NCBI GenBank assembly: GCA_000697335.1
Contig: JNEM01010047.1
Span: 1-29,494 of the forward strand
Length of the DNA stretch: 29,494 nt
From: Conidiobolus incongruus B7586
Taxonomy: Eukaryota > Entomophthoromycota > Entomophthoromycetes > Entomophthorales > Conidiobolaceae
Direction: 5' to 3'
The notes beneath the pieces are model-generated. The model was not told the DNA's origin and searched no databases. It worked only from the letters and a program-made list of their open reading frames with translations. The translations under genes were made by a program, and so were the position numbers. This document shows, one piece after another, positions 1 to 11,166 of this stretch (position 1 is the first letter of the stretch; each line of letters starts with the position of its first letter).

Positions 1-2243
1 TTGCAAAAAATCTGTCCATTAATATTATAAAAAGATATAATAACTAAATCCTTTAATATTAAGGGATTAACTAATAATAAAATATATAATTTATATATCA
101 ATAATTTAGCTTTATTTTATCAAATTCAAAATAAAACATTTATATTAAATAAAAACAAACACAGAACTCCATATAAGATTCTGAGGCTTATATAAGATAA
201 ACAATAATAGCTCATTTTATACTGATAATATTTATATTTATAAAGTACAAATAAGTTTTTTATTATATTACTAAATATAATTATTAATTCTGCTAGTTAA
301 TTAAAAATTTTAATTACCATATTAAATCAAGAATATCATTTAAAAGTCACCCTTTTTATTTATTATTTGAATTTTTTATTTTTTAAAAGGAATTTATTTT
401 TATTTATAATATTTAATAATATATAAATAGATAAATATCATTTAGTTACCTTGATTTCAAAAATATATATTTTTATTTCTTCTTATAATACTCATAAATG
501 ATATTATTATCATTTTTAAAAAATTTAATTTATAATAAATTAATTTAACCTTATTTTATAAAACATATTGATTTCCTATAAATTCATTATAAACTTTTGT
601 TCAATATTAGTGATTTTTTATCTAAACTTAAAAAGCTTTATTTTCTTATATACTTTATTATAAAAAATAAAGTAAAAAATTGACAAAATATTAAAAATTT
701 TAATTTTTTAATAACTTATATTTAATAAATTTATTTTGCATAGTTAGTATTAAATAACATTTAACACAAAATTATTTTTTTTAATATTTTAATTTACCTG
801 ATTATTGAAATTTATAATTAAAATTAAGGTAAGATAGATTATTTTGGATGAAAATTTAATATATCATTTATTATAATTATTTTAATTATAAATAAAAGAA
901 AATATATAAAACTAAATTACTTTAATTGTAATATCAAGGATGTTAAATATTAAAAAAAATTAAGTTATAATTTCGTATTTATCATTCAAATAATAAATTT
1001 CAATCTGTCTATAAATATTATAATGAACTTTAGAATTTAATTTTGAGTAAACTAATATTTATATTACAATCCAAATTGTATTTTGAAAATTGTTAATTAT
1101 ATTATGACAATAGCTTCAATTTTCATCTGAAAATGGGTGTAATTAACAAAATACATGATTGTATTGTGATGGTAAAATTAACTAAGTTTAAAAAGAGTAT
1201 ATGAATCAAATTATATTAATTTTGTGCATATTTAAGTGAATTACACTAAATATAGTAATTTTAATTTATATCGATCTTGGGAAAATTGAGTGAAAGAAGT
1301 TTATAACATTCGATATGAAGAAATAGTTGATCCATGATATATTTAGAAAATTATTGGACTATTTTTTTAGATTTATTATCAATTTTATCTAAATCATTTA
1401 TGTGTTAATACATTATTATTTTAATAATTCATAACTGACGGTATATGAATATGAATTATTCAAATATTTTAAAGTAGATTTTCATTAAATTTTGAACTAA
1501 ATCTAAAAGATAAACAGGGTTTTATAACGATTTAATAATTAACTTAGTAATATGATATTTAAAATCATAGGAAATTGGTTATTAAATTTAATAATGAACT
1601 AATTTAGAATTTAGAACGAATCAATAAAAAGCAATAGTTACTATTATCAAATATCACAACTATATAATCAAATATAAAAAATTCTCAAAGTAAGATTATA
1701 TACAATTATTAAAAGTATCCAAATATACATTTTCCAGTTAATGGATTTAATAACTTTTCATTTAACAAAATATATTAATAAAAATTTGAATTAAACTTTA
1801 TCAATACTATCATTATATTCAATGTTTTAAATATTTTCTAAAATAAAAACAATTATTAAATAAAAATAACATTCTATTGGAATGTTATATATTGAGTTCT
1901 AAAAAACTGATAATAGGATATAAATTTTCATATTCTTTTTAGCTCTAGATTAACTACACAAAATCGTAATTCAAATTCATATTGATAGTTTTAACTCAAT
2001 TTTTATCACGTGAATTATATCATCAATTAACTTTTCAAATTAGATTTTTATACCATAATTATTCAATTGAATTAAAAAAGTGAATAAAGCTCCATAGCTA
2101 TAGGAAAGACTATTAATAACAATTCAATTTTAAAACCAAAATATATATTAAATAATTAATCCACTATAAAATTACATAATCTATTAATGTTATTCAATTA
2201 ATTATTCTAATATTATTAGTAATATTGTTTGTTATAAATTATA
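1..2243. other. AT-rich gene-free region
   Basis: This stretch is extremely AT-rich, visibly richer than the genes to its right. I see no reading frame of useful length, no tRNA-like fold and no long repeat on either strand. The last few hundred bases must contain the TRAPPC8 promoter, but no clear element stands out from the A/T background. Confidence 0.6.
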
Positions 2244-5200
2244 ATGAAGAAAGATAATTCTATACCTAGTAGACTATTATATAATTTGAGTCCTCTGATT
2301 TGGGTTACTACCTCAGATGAAGTTCAAGACCTTTGTATTCAAAATTATTTTCTAAATTTTGCTGATTTGTTAAAACCCTTCGGTTATAACACTTTAGAAA
2401 AAGGTATTAAAATTTAATTGTTTGTTTTGATTGAATAATATTAATACTGTCAATTAGTATCCATTCGAGATGGTTCAGGATTACCAAAACCTCATACCAA
2501 TTTTTCTGTTAGATTTTTACAGTTTGAACCAAATTTACCTGTTGCCAACGCTGGGATTGAGGATGCTTTACAATCGAGGAACGCTTCCGATTTGATAAAA
2601 AACCATGCGATGACTTTGAATTTGTCCAAACTTCAGGATGATAACCAAACCAACCGAAGTATTGATTATGACTTGGACGAAATTGCGATAAAAACGATTG
2701 ACCAATATTCACCTTGGTTCAGTATTTATAAAGATACTTTTTTCAGTTATTATAGGCCAATCGATCACGAGACCTTCGATCATCCTGTATGTTGGTTGAT
2801 GGCAGTTAGTGCATCTAATTCAGATCCTATTGAAACTCTCGCTGACATGTATGAACGTTCTAATACAGCTTCTTTGGGGGCTTTGGTGGATCCCGACGTT
2901 TTAAAATATTATATTTTGATATACGATCCCAAGAAAGATAGCTCGACAGATGTACAAGCTATCTTCGAAAAGATGAAAAAGACTTTTGGGCTTCACTGCG
3001 ATTTGTTGGCCATTCCTTCAAGATCTGGCAGTCCCATTAGTCATATGTCACCCAATTCTGAAAGGCCTAATCTTTGGAATGCTTTTCGTGATACCAACCA
3101 AAAACCCTTATTGACTCCTATGCATCAGTTAGATCCTAATGGGATGCGCTCTGGATCTCGTTCTGGTTATCCTGGACAACATTTTGGAGCTGAAGAGATT
3201 GCGAACATAGGTGATCTTGTTAAAAGGATGACTCTCGAGTCAGTTATTCCATTCCTCGAGCGTAAAATGCACCATATGAACGAACAAGTAGCAAGTTCCC
3301 GTCGTGGTTTCACTGGTAGATTGTTGAATGTTAGTCGCAGGTATTTCAACACCAGCCGACCTAATTCCCCAAGTCCCACGGGACCCATTCCCAACAATTA
3401 TACATTTAATAGCCCTGAAGGCCAAATGAGGAAGTTGGCAGATTTAGCCTTTATGCTCAGAGATTTCGATTTAGCTCAAAGCACTTATGAAGCAGTTAAA
3501 AAAGATTTTCAATCTGATAAAAGTTGGAATTTCTATTCTGGAGCTCAGATGATGATTGGTTTGTGCTTATTGATGTCTGAAGAAGTGGGTCACAAGATTG
3601 AAGTGGAAAGATACTTTGATAAAGCTCTAGCTCATTACACCTCTTCAAGACTGATGGTAGCTGCTTCAAGGACCTGTTTTCTTTATTATCAAATGTTTAT
3701 TTATCATGAAAGATACTCAGATATCCCTCTCTTACTCAATTATCTAATAGGAGAAGATAGTGATTTACGCAGTGGTCTCTGTTTGGAACAGATTGCTTAT
3801 GCTTATTTATCTATGGCTCGTCCTCATCATCGAAAATATGCTTATTATTTAACATTAGCAGGTAGTCGTTATAATAGATGCTCTCAACGTGAACACTCTT
3901 ATAACTGCTATCTCAAGGCACATCGAGCTTTCCAAATTGGTGTTACTGTTGAATTGTGTGAAGATCAAAGCTTAAAAATCAAAAAATGGGACCATATTGA
4001 GGATCATATCTCATTCTCATTGGGAAGACAATGCTCTCTACTAGGTCAAATACTGCCTTCCATTCAGCACTTCCTATGGCTGTTAAACGAATCTGAACAG
4101 AGCTCAGCAACTCAAGCGACACACTTAAAAGAATTTCTATACGCTTATGAAAATTATGTTAAATCAACTAATCATCACCTATTATTGGAACCAGACTATT
4201 ATCTTCCTATTCCCAATATCGATCCCACTAAAATCACCATTGAATTGGAAAACAGTTTCGATTCTCAGGTGTTCAACCAAGATAACTCCAAAATTTGGGA
4301 AGATTTGGAGTCTCAGGCATTTGGTAAAGATATGATCAGTGATTTGAAGACTGGATTGGTAAGAAAATCTAATTCAATCCAGAAGGAGGGGAATTGGTGT
4401 CTTGTGGATGAACCTCTCTTAGTCAAAATGACTATTTCAAACCCTCTTCAGCTCAATTTGAGCTTGAGTAAGTTGAAATTGGATTGTAGCTATGAAGGCG
4501 AAATCTCCAGTGACGATCCTTTTGAATTGTCGACAGTCAATGATTTTGTATTGAATGCAGCTAAGAGTATCGAGGTAATTTGCTAAATTAGTCTTAGCTG
4601 GATATAACTAACAGTATTTTCTAGATTGTATATAGATTAATACCTAAAGTTAGTGGTAAAATTCAGATCAAGGGACTATTCTTTACCATCAGTGAATCTG
4701 CTGCATCCTACAAAAACTTTAATAACCAATCTACTTCTAAAACTAAATTAAATTCTGCTTTAATGCTTAATGTGATTACAAAAATGCCTCAACTTCAGGC
4801 TGAATTCATAGATCCTCCTCAATCTATTCTATCTGGAGAGATTATATCGTCTCAAATTGAATTGAAGAATAGTGGATCTCATCCTTTATTTAAACTTTGG
4901 GTTAAGCTGAGTCATAGTACATTTTTTTCGTTTGAATCAAACTCTGTCGATTTTGGTAAATTTCTATTTAAATTAACAAACTGAAACCATTTTTGCTAAC
5001 CATGGTTTTAGACTCTCACCCATTAACATCTGTTGTCCAAATAGATAATCAAGTCCCTGATTCTTCAATTGTCGAGCTTGATTTAACGAAAGAGTTACCC
5101 AAAGGTTTAGAACCTGGAAAAACTGTGACATTACCACTATTTATTAGAGGTGATCGCATTGGTAATCATTCGTTTTACTTGTTATTTTATTGTAAGGCAG

Positions 5201-6588
5201 AATCAAAAGACTTTTATCGTACAACAAGATGCATTTTACCATTAACTGTTCAGCCTTCTCTAAAAATCAATGCTTTTACTCGTCCTAGCACACTTGGTTT
5301 GGATCAATTTATTTTGGGAGTTGAGGTAGAAAATGTTCATGTAGAGCATGAATTCATTATTTCTCAATTATCAACTTGTAGTAGTAACTGGAAAGTCACG
5401 CCAATTAATATCAAACCCAATACTGATGTCGATGATTTATCGCAAATTGATAAATTGCAATTGAATACTAAAGGAAATTTAATATTATATTTTACTATTC
5501 AAAAAATCAATCCAATCACTCCCAAGCCCCAATCTGAAATTACTACAGCGAATATCAACTGGAAATCACCGGAAGCCCATTTGGCTAAATCACTTCAAGA
5601 TCTTATATTAGGTGCAAAAGAATTTGATTCCATTGAACCTATCAATGTGACCTACTCCGACATTCCACTCCATGGTAGAGCTTCCAGCATCAGTTTGAAT
5701 CCAACCAGATCGCTTTATTTTGCATCCAGATCCCAATACTATAAGACGCATTTAGCGCCCCACTCAAAATTTATTGCGAACAAATTGCGAGACAACATTT
5801 TTCCCTTGTTCATGTCCAATGACATCGATATGTCACTACACTGGCAGGTCAAGCCATCTGAAAACGAAACAATAGTACGCAAGGGTCACCACTTTATTAT
5901 TGGTATTAACTTTTCAATTCCCCAAAATCCTCTATTGGACATTATCCCCTCCAAAGATCCTCTTAGCAGAGGCACAAGTCCTCAGCAACTTAAAGCAGTA
6001 CGTGCGCTATTTGAAACAACAGCAATTGAAAAGGCCCAATTGATCAACCATTTACTCAACTATCCTAAATTCGCTAACGAACTCAATGTCAAAATCTCAA
6101 CCACATGCTCTGATGTCGTACGTCATGATTTTAGCAAACATCCAGCAGTCACTATCCCTGTAAAATTTCTGATTACTAACTGTTCTTGGAATCGATTCAC
6201 CAAAGTACATTTGGTACTAATATCACCAGCGTCTTCTGAACCTCAAACTACGAACGACGAAGCACAATCGAATACCTTAAGCCTGTTCGCACACAAAAAC
6301 CCTACAGCTCTCCACTTCCAATGGAAGGGTGTCACTCAACACGAATTGGTACTGCCTCCCAAGGAAACGGTTCAATTGGAATGCGATGCATTTATCACCT
6401 ACCCTGGCATTTACAATTTTAATAGTTGGCAGTTGACAGCTAGAGTCCAAACTGAAGATCTTTCTAATCAACCCATCTTCAAAGCTCTCAAACAATTTTC
6501 AACTGATTCCAAATTAATTAGCTTGGATCATAGTTACTTGCATTCTCCAAGTACTTCGTTATTATGTAAGGTAGTTGATAGTGTATAA
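2244..6588 (+). CDS. TRAPPC8: TRAPP complex subunit TRAPPC8/Trs85
   Basis: TRAPPC8 (yeast Trs85) is the TRAPPIII-specific subunit that directs the Rab1/Ypt1 exchange factor to autophagy and Golgi membranes. Four exons join cleanly: 2244-2403, 2458-4574, 4625-4955 and 5012-6588, giving 1394 residues, near the roughly 1435 of the human protein. The start ATG at 2244 precedes a Trs85-type N-terminus (a strand ending VTTSDEVQDLC, then FADLLKPFGYN). Across the first splice it continues as the conserved V-x-I-R-D segment. The middle (about residues 300-560) is helical and TPR-like, with YEAVKKDF and YNRCSQREHSYNCYLKA. The C-terminal half is beta-rich, as in the family's Ig/ASNSD-like region. Introns are 50-56 nt. 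Those at 4575 and 4956 show ACTAAC or GCTAAC close to the acceptor. No internal stops. tRNA-Tyr lies downstream on the other strand. Confidence 0.93.
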
Positions 6589-6728
6589 AAATGAATTGTT
6601 AAAATAAAAATAATATGATTAAAATATAATTTTGTGATATGTTCAAATTAATTATTTGTGTTTATAATGAAAAATGGAATAGAAAAAATAAAATATAAAA
6701 TTGATGATATGGATGAGTTGAATATTTA

Positions 6729-6812
6729 TCCGACCAACCGGAATTGAACCAGTGACCTAGAGATTACAGCGTTAACTACAGTCTCCCGCTCTACCAACTG
6801 AGCTATAGTCGG
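6729..6812 (-). tRNA. tY(GUA): tRNA-Tyr (GUA) with an 11-nt intron
   Basis: Read on the minus strand, the acceptor stem CCGACTA pairs with TGGTCGG across all 7 positions (one G-T), with discriminator A at 6729. The D arm is GCTC/GAGC, and the anticodon stem GGAGA/TCTCT holds loop C-T-GTA-G. After G37 an 11-nt insert (ttaacgctgta) interrupts the loop, the canonical eukaryotic intron site and near-universal in tRNA-Tyr. The T arm has loop TTCAATT. An oligo-T stretch (A-run at 6697-6700 on +) about 29 nt downstream could end Pol III transcription. Confidence 0.96.
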
Positions 6813-6949
6813 TTGTTTCAAAAGAAATTAATGGAGACTTTATTTACGTTTTTATTAATCCCATAATAACTTCAATATAATTTACACGCCTTTTTGAGCT
6901 TATATTAACAATTATCAAATATGTTCAACCGCATTACAAACAAAGAATC

Positions 6950-7785
6950 ATGGATTCCAAACCCACTAACAGAATTACAAATTATTTCAATCCTTTAAAA
7001 ACTTCAAAGAATAATAATAAAAGAAATATTAAAGATACTAAACCGAATGAAATTGAACGTGGTCTCGTTAAAACACCTAAGGTGTTCAAGCCTGGTAACT
7101 TACTCCCTATCAAATATCAAAGTGTGACGAATGGCCACCAAGTAGACAGTAGTATAAAATTCAGTTCAGAATATTGGGTTAAAAGACACAATAAATTACA
7201 GATACAAAAACCTAACAAAGTATCTAATAATATATCTATATAACTCTCGTATATTGATCAATTGTTTAGGAGAGTGAAATTTTTAAAGGGGTATCAGTTT
7301 ATATTACTGGTAATATTTAAAAATCAAACATTATAATCATATTATTTCAATTCATATTATTTAGGTTATACCTCCGACAAAATTACCGATTTAGAATTAA
7401 AAAGATTAATCAATATTCATGGAGGTGAAGTCAGGTATATATAAATATATATGTATATAATTATCAACAACTATAAACTCTTTATTTGATTAGATACAAT
7501 TTGACCAAATCCAAAGTAACCCATATCATTTGCACCGAACTGAGTCATTCTAAAAGACAAGGACTATTAAAACAATTTAAAATTCAAAATCAACCTCTAA
7601 TTGTTAAACCCGACTGGATATTAGATAGTATTGAAAAATCTAAAAAACTAAATTGTTCGGAGTATTTGTTAGACCCTCCTAAGGTATATTATAATATCGG
7701 TTAATTGAATTAAATATTAATATAGATTCGAATTTAGAATAATTTATATAATTTTTTAAAATCTAATACTGAAGGAACTAAATAA
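6950..7785 (+). CDS. REV1: REV1-type BRCT protein lacking the polymerase domain
   Basis: Exons 6950-7219, 7270-7309, 7365-7434, 7494-7683 and 7738-7785 join in frame to a 205-residue protein. The C-terminal half is a BRCT domain of REV1 type. It has the REV1 lead-in Y-x-x-x-K-x-x-K-L-x-x-Q, then IFKGVSVYITGYT, the turn INIHGGEV, VTHIICTELSHSKR, and the Trp motif VKPDWILDSIEKSKKL ending in YLLDPPK. REV1 normally continues for several hundred residues into a Y-family deoxycytidyl transferase and a polymerase-binding C-terminus. Here the last exon gives about 15 residues and a TAA, and a convergent gene ends 65 bases on, so those domains are absent from this locus. Near the N-terminus TNRITNYF fits a PCNA-binding box except for the first Gln. 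The last splice site (7738) is the least certain. A stop soon after DPPK occurs with every option I tried. It may be a functional BRCT-only protein or a truncated remnant. Confidence 0.8.
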
Positions 7786-7849
7786 TTTTTATTAATAGAT
7801 TTAATATTATTTAATAATAAAACCCAAATATAACGTATATCCAAAGTTA

Positions 7850-9012
7850 TTAAGTAGTAAAAAACTGAGATGAAGTAATGTTCCAAATCCTATTCATCAG
7901 TTTAGGATGATCATTCAGCTCATTGAGAATTGAATTCAATCCAGTTAATTCAATCAATGCAAATCTTCCATCCTGCAAAGATCCCAGATTGATGATTGGC
8001 AAATGTCCTCCCAATTGGCCAACGAGGCCCCAACTCGCGTGAGAATGACCATATAAATTCGCTATTAGATGGTAGTCAATCTTATCAGGATTAATGCTCA
8101 GTTGGAGATATTTCTTATCGAGTCTTAGAGGATTAGATGGGAATGAGATACTTTGAATTGGATAGCTTTGCAACAGATTATAAAGTGCTGAACTACCGCT
8201 AGCTATTTGTGTTTTGTGAGAGTTAGGGGATGGTTGTTAATCTGAGTCGTATTTAATCATTATAATAATTTAATAATATTTTATTATGTTGAAACTGATT
8301 TATAATTACCTATGTCACTTGGTCCAGTATGTGTAAGTAACAAAATTGAAAGTTCTTTTTTAATAGAATGATCACTATCATCCTCATTGCTATTATCGTT
8401 TAAATTGGACTCAACAAACTTTTCGAATATTTATCAAATTCCTCCTCAGTTTCATAAGGATATCCTAATTATATTACCTTTCCAAACCAATTGATCAAAA
8501 TTTTTCAGGTAGGAATTCTCACTACCTCTCAATCCTATTAGAATTAAATTTTCCTCTATAATAAAATGTAATTAATTATTAAATGATATATATATATATA
8601 TATATAATACTCAATCGATAAACCTTACTATTTAAATTAAAAGGATATTCTTCACTATTATTATCCATTTGAAAAATATTTTGAAGGATCGTGATTCCCT
8701 AATATAAAATTGGTAGATGAAGGATATTATAACTGAATTGAAACTTACCAGGAATAAAAAAAATATATTAGGATGAATTTCTTTGGCTAAGTTTAAGATT
8801 TATTGAAGTTCTTTTTCATCTTGAATACTATCGGACTTGAGTTCTTCATGATTGGCATTTACTAAGTCACAAAGAGTTAATATACCGTCAATTCTAAAAT
8901 GATTAATAATAAAAATAAAAAAGGGATTATCTTGAATGAATCTTTAAAATTTTTATTTTTAATTTAAATTAAAATGAATATCTGTTATTATTTAATATTT
9001 TAATTTATTCAT
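7850..9012 (-). pseudogene. Calcineurin-like metallophosphoesterase, damaged
   Basis: All five metal-binding motifs of the family can be read in order on the minus strand. These are ITDIH (8974-8982 for the DIH), CDLVNANHEE (motif II, normally GD, so Gly is replaced by Cys), G-N-H-D-P split by an intron, LLLTHTGPSD, and YGHSHASWGLVGQLGG followed by LPIINLGSLQDGRFALIEL. The 3' exon and its splice site are clean. Upstream, the frame opened by the ATG at 9010-9012 meets five TAA codons (8992, 8959, 8953, 8944, 8800). There are also apparent frame breaks at the 8-base T run (8756-8763), just after NHDP, and between EEEF and NLNDN (about 8425-8440). A 13-nt GT...AG insert (8465-8477) sits where the family reads W-x-G-Y-P-Y; removing it gives WKGYPYETEEEF. 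The gene is convergent with the REV1-type gene. I infer a recently decayed host gene. Its substrate is unknown. Confidence 0.75.
8586..8606. repeat. (AT)n microsatellite
   Basis: About ten AT units lie inside a presumed intron of the damaged phosphoesterase gene, between the segments reading SKVYRL and ENLILIGLRG. It is a simple length-variable repeat with no sign of function. Confidence 0.9.
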
Positions 9013-9232
9013 AATTATATTTTAAAGTTGATATATTGATTGATTAGATGTTGACTTAAAGTTGAAATTTTAATATTTGATTTATATGGATTGAAAATTC
9101 ATAGGCCATCTAGACAAAAGTTAAATTTGAATATAAACCGAATGAAAATATGTAAATGTAAACAAAAATAAAATAGTAAAAGGTATAAGACGAAAAAAAT
9201 TGTAAAAATAAAATATCTTTCGAAATGAATTT
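9013..9232. other. Short intergenic spacer
   Basis: AT-rich spacer between the phosphoesterase start and tRNA-Leu. A-rich runs on the plus strand (around 9204-9208) give the tRNA an oligo-T stretch about 25 nt past its 3' end. I see no coding potential. Confidence 0.5.
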
Positions 9233-9315
9233 TGACAACGATGAGATTCGAACTCATGCCTCTTACGAGGCCGCAACTTGAGTGCGGCGCCTTAGACCAA
9301 CTCGGCCACATTGCC
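9233..9315 (-). tRNA. tL(CAA): tRNA-Leu (CAA)
   Basis: On the minus strand the acceptor GGCAATG pairs fully with CGTTGTC (two G-T pairs), with discriminator A at 9233. The D region starts T-G-G-C-C-G-A-G, as in eukaryotic tRNA-Leu. The anticodon stem CCGCA/TGCGG holds loop CTCAAGT, giving anticodon CAA. A long variable arm (CCTC...GAGG) marks a class II tRNA. The T loop is TTCGAAT. There is no intron at position 37/38, unlike many fungal tRNA-Leu(CAA) genes. Confidence 0.96.
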
Positions 9316-9632
9316 ATATTCATGGTGTGACGGATTTGATCCTGTTTCTCCTAGCATCCAACCAATAGAACCATATCATGTGTATATGCTCAATCTCAAT
9401 ACTGGTATTACCGTATAAATACCACCTTTGGTACAATAACTAAGCCTCGGCTTGTTATTGTGTGCAATATCTACAATAACCCTTACTTGTTTACCTTAAT
9501 ATATTTCTGTTTATTAGTGGTTCATCCACCAGTATACAGCACAATTCTAGTTGTGCGGGTTATGGGTTGGTGACAACTCCCCGTAAATCATGATTTCAGT
9601 GGTGATGCCACTGAGAACTCTGACACATGGTA
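9316..9632. ncRNA. Candidate structured RNA, identity unknown
   Basis: About 310 bases with clearly higher GC than the flanks carry a row of strong hairpins. They are 9404-9423 (GGTATT/AATACC), 9433-9461 (13 bp with one bulge), 9514-9532 (GTGG-TTCAT-CCAC), 9539-9556 (GCACAA/TTGTGC), 9564-9581 (GGGTTG-GTGA-CAACtCCC) and 9597-9613 (CAGTGG-TGATG-CCACTG). No reading frame is present. The GTGA cap is a GNRA tetraloop only when read on the plus strand, and TATTTT follows at about 9631-9636, so plus-strand Pol III transcription is plausible. Against this, a B-box-like word lies on the minus strand beside tRNA-Leu. I compared it from memory with U1-U6, U3, SRP, RNase P, RNase MRP and 5S and found no convincing signature. 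An ACA followed by TGG near the 3' end leaves an H/ACA-type RNA possible. Confidence 0.5.
9332..9342 (-). promoter_or_regulatory. B-box-like element upstream of tRNA-Leu
   Basis: On the minus strand the word GGATCAAATCC matches the Pol III B-box consensus GGTTCGANTCC at 9 of 11 positions. It ends 17 bases before tRNA-Leu on the same strand. It could be an external Pol III element, the remnant of a tRNA-like unit, or chance. Confidence 0.3.
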
Positions 9633-9636
9633 TTTT

Positions 9637-10428
9637 AATTATTGTGATTTTTAAGAAAATAATTATTTCTATCCAAAGGTTCAAATTCATTGATTACACC
9701 TCATAATACTCTTTATTCCTTTCAATCAACCAATTCTTATTTTCATTAACAGTACTGAATACTATTCATTTTACTTTTATATTAATCAATATTTTCATTT
9801 TTACCCAAATTTTTGGACTTAAAATAGTTAAATTTCTCATATCAATATAATATCTATGATTAGATCTACCAATTTAAATATATCAATATTTAATCATCAT
9901 TTCGTTTGATGAAATCTAAAAAAATAATAGTTATTATTTTGACAGTTTGTATTTTGAATTTGATAATTTAATAATTAATTATATCAATTAATGCAAAATT
10001 AAAATTCGATCAACTATAATTGAGAAAACAGTAGATCCAAATATAAAACTTGGAAACTCATAAAAGGTATTAAATATATATGATTGTGACTGAAACAGAT
10101 CGTAGTTTTTATAATATTATTAGGATCAATTTTCTTATGACTTCCTGAGATTTGATATTCATTTTAACAATTTCAAAACCGAAAAAAGGATTTGACAGGT
10201 ACCTTTAAATACTATTTTACTAGTCAAAACGCTAAATACAAATGAGATTATTTTGATATGACCAAATCAAAATTTTCCCATAAAATCAAGTCAAAAAAAT
10301 TTCAAAACCAATCATTTTATTCCATTCAATTTAATTTGATGCGAATATTTAAGTGAATTAAATATTATTATCTGTTTTAAAACTCTTTATTATTTAAATA
10401 TTAATAACAAAATAAATAAAAATATAAT
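9637..10428. other. AT-rich spacer before the FIT gene
   Basis: No coding frame or RNA fold stands out on either strand. The part next to 10429 presumably includes the FIT-family gene promoter, but I cannot name a specific element. Confidence 0.5.
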
Positions 10429-11166
10429 ATGGTAGAAACGAAAAATCAAAACGAAATAACTAATACAGAAACGAAGGACAGAAGTATTCAAGTGACTAGT
10501 GCTTCTCCCAATCCCATATTCTTAATCGTAGGGTATATCTTTTTCCCTCTCATCATATCATTTCTAGCCATGATCTTGGGCACTCCCCACTCGAGTTACT
10601 TTGGCAACAGTAAAAATCTCTTCAATTTAATCTTCGCTAAGAAAGCTTGGTTATGGACGACAATCGCTTACTTTCTCCATTTATTCACTTCCAAACCAAA
10701 ACAAATCCAAAATAATTTGATTCGTTACGGGTTAGCTACCCTTTACTGGTTCGTACTGACGCAAGCGGTATTTGGTTCGTATAATTTTAGACAGCACGTT
10801 CTGTTGGCTACTGGAGCACCCTGTATTCCAGGCCCCAACTCTCTATGTCAATTGGATGCAAGTCAAAAGGCTTTGGGACATTTGATCAGTGGTCACTGTC
10901 TGCTCCTTATCCACAGTTCGCTATTCATTTGGGAAGAGTTCCATTCCGACATTTTACGTAAGGGCAATCAACCCAGTGTTCTAGTGCTTCGATTGATATT
11001 GGGCATGAATTTCTTTATGTTAATATCTACTTCATTGTATTTCCATACGTTTTTCGAAAAGATTACTGGTGTATTCTTTGGTAGTTTATTTTGGTATTTG
11101 AGTTATCATAATTTTTATCCCAATTCTGGTCTTTGTCAATTATCATCGCTTATTGATAGAGAATAA
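10429..11166 (+). CDS. FITM2: FIT family protein (FITM2/SCS3-like)
   Basis: FIT proteins are ER membrane acyl-CoA diphosphatases needed for normal lipid-droplet budding and ER phospholipid balance (yeast Scs3 and Yft2). This one-exon gene encodes 245 residues, close to the family's usual 250-380. A polar N-terminus of about 25 residues precedes some six hydrophobic segments, the first being ILIVGYIFF-like at about residues 31-50. The family signature GHLISGHCLLLIHSSLFIWEE lies at residues 150-170. Its second His (H156) matches the catalytic His155 of human FITM2. The second conserved His is H206 in SLYFHTFFEKITG, matching human His214. A Cys-rich lumenal loop (APCIPGPNSLCQ) sits between. The start ATG is the first in frame, after an AT-rich leader. 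It stops at TAA and shows no introns or damage. Confidence 0.92.
   Translation: MVETKNQNEITNTETKDRSIQVTSASPNPIFLIVGYIFFPLIISFLAMILGTPHSSYFGNSKNLFNLIFAKKAWLWTTIAYFLHLFTSKPKQIQNNLIRYGLATLYWFVLTQAVFGSYNFRQHVLLATGAPCIPGPNSLCQLDASQKALGHLISGHCLLLIHSSLFIWEEFHSDILRKGNQPSVLVLRLILGMNFFMLISTSLYFHTFFEKITGVFFGSLFWYLSYHNFYPNSGLCQLSSLIDRE

Noticed and set aside
3167-3425. Minus-strand open frames inside TRAPPC8.
   Set aside because: They lie opposite a well-supported exon and encode nothing recognisable.
9331-9345. The word TTTGATCCTG, resembling the start of small-subunit rRNA and hinting at an organellar or bacterial insert.
   Set aside because: The match does not extend on either side, and the rest of the island has no rRNA signature.
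9430-9500. ATAACCCTTAC as a possible telomerase RNA template.
   Set aside because: It does not contain one and a half copies of any standard telomere repeat such as CTAACCCTA, and no telomere sequence is present in the window for comparison.
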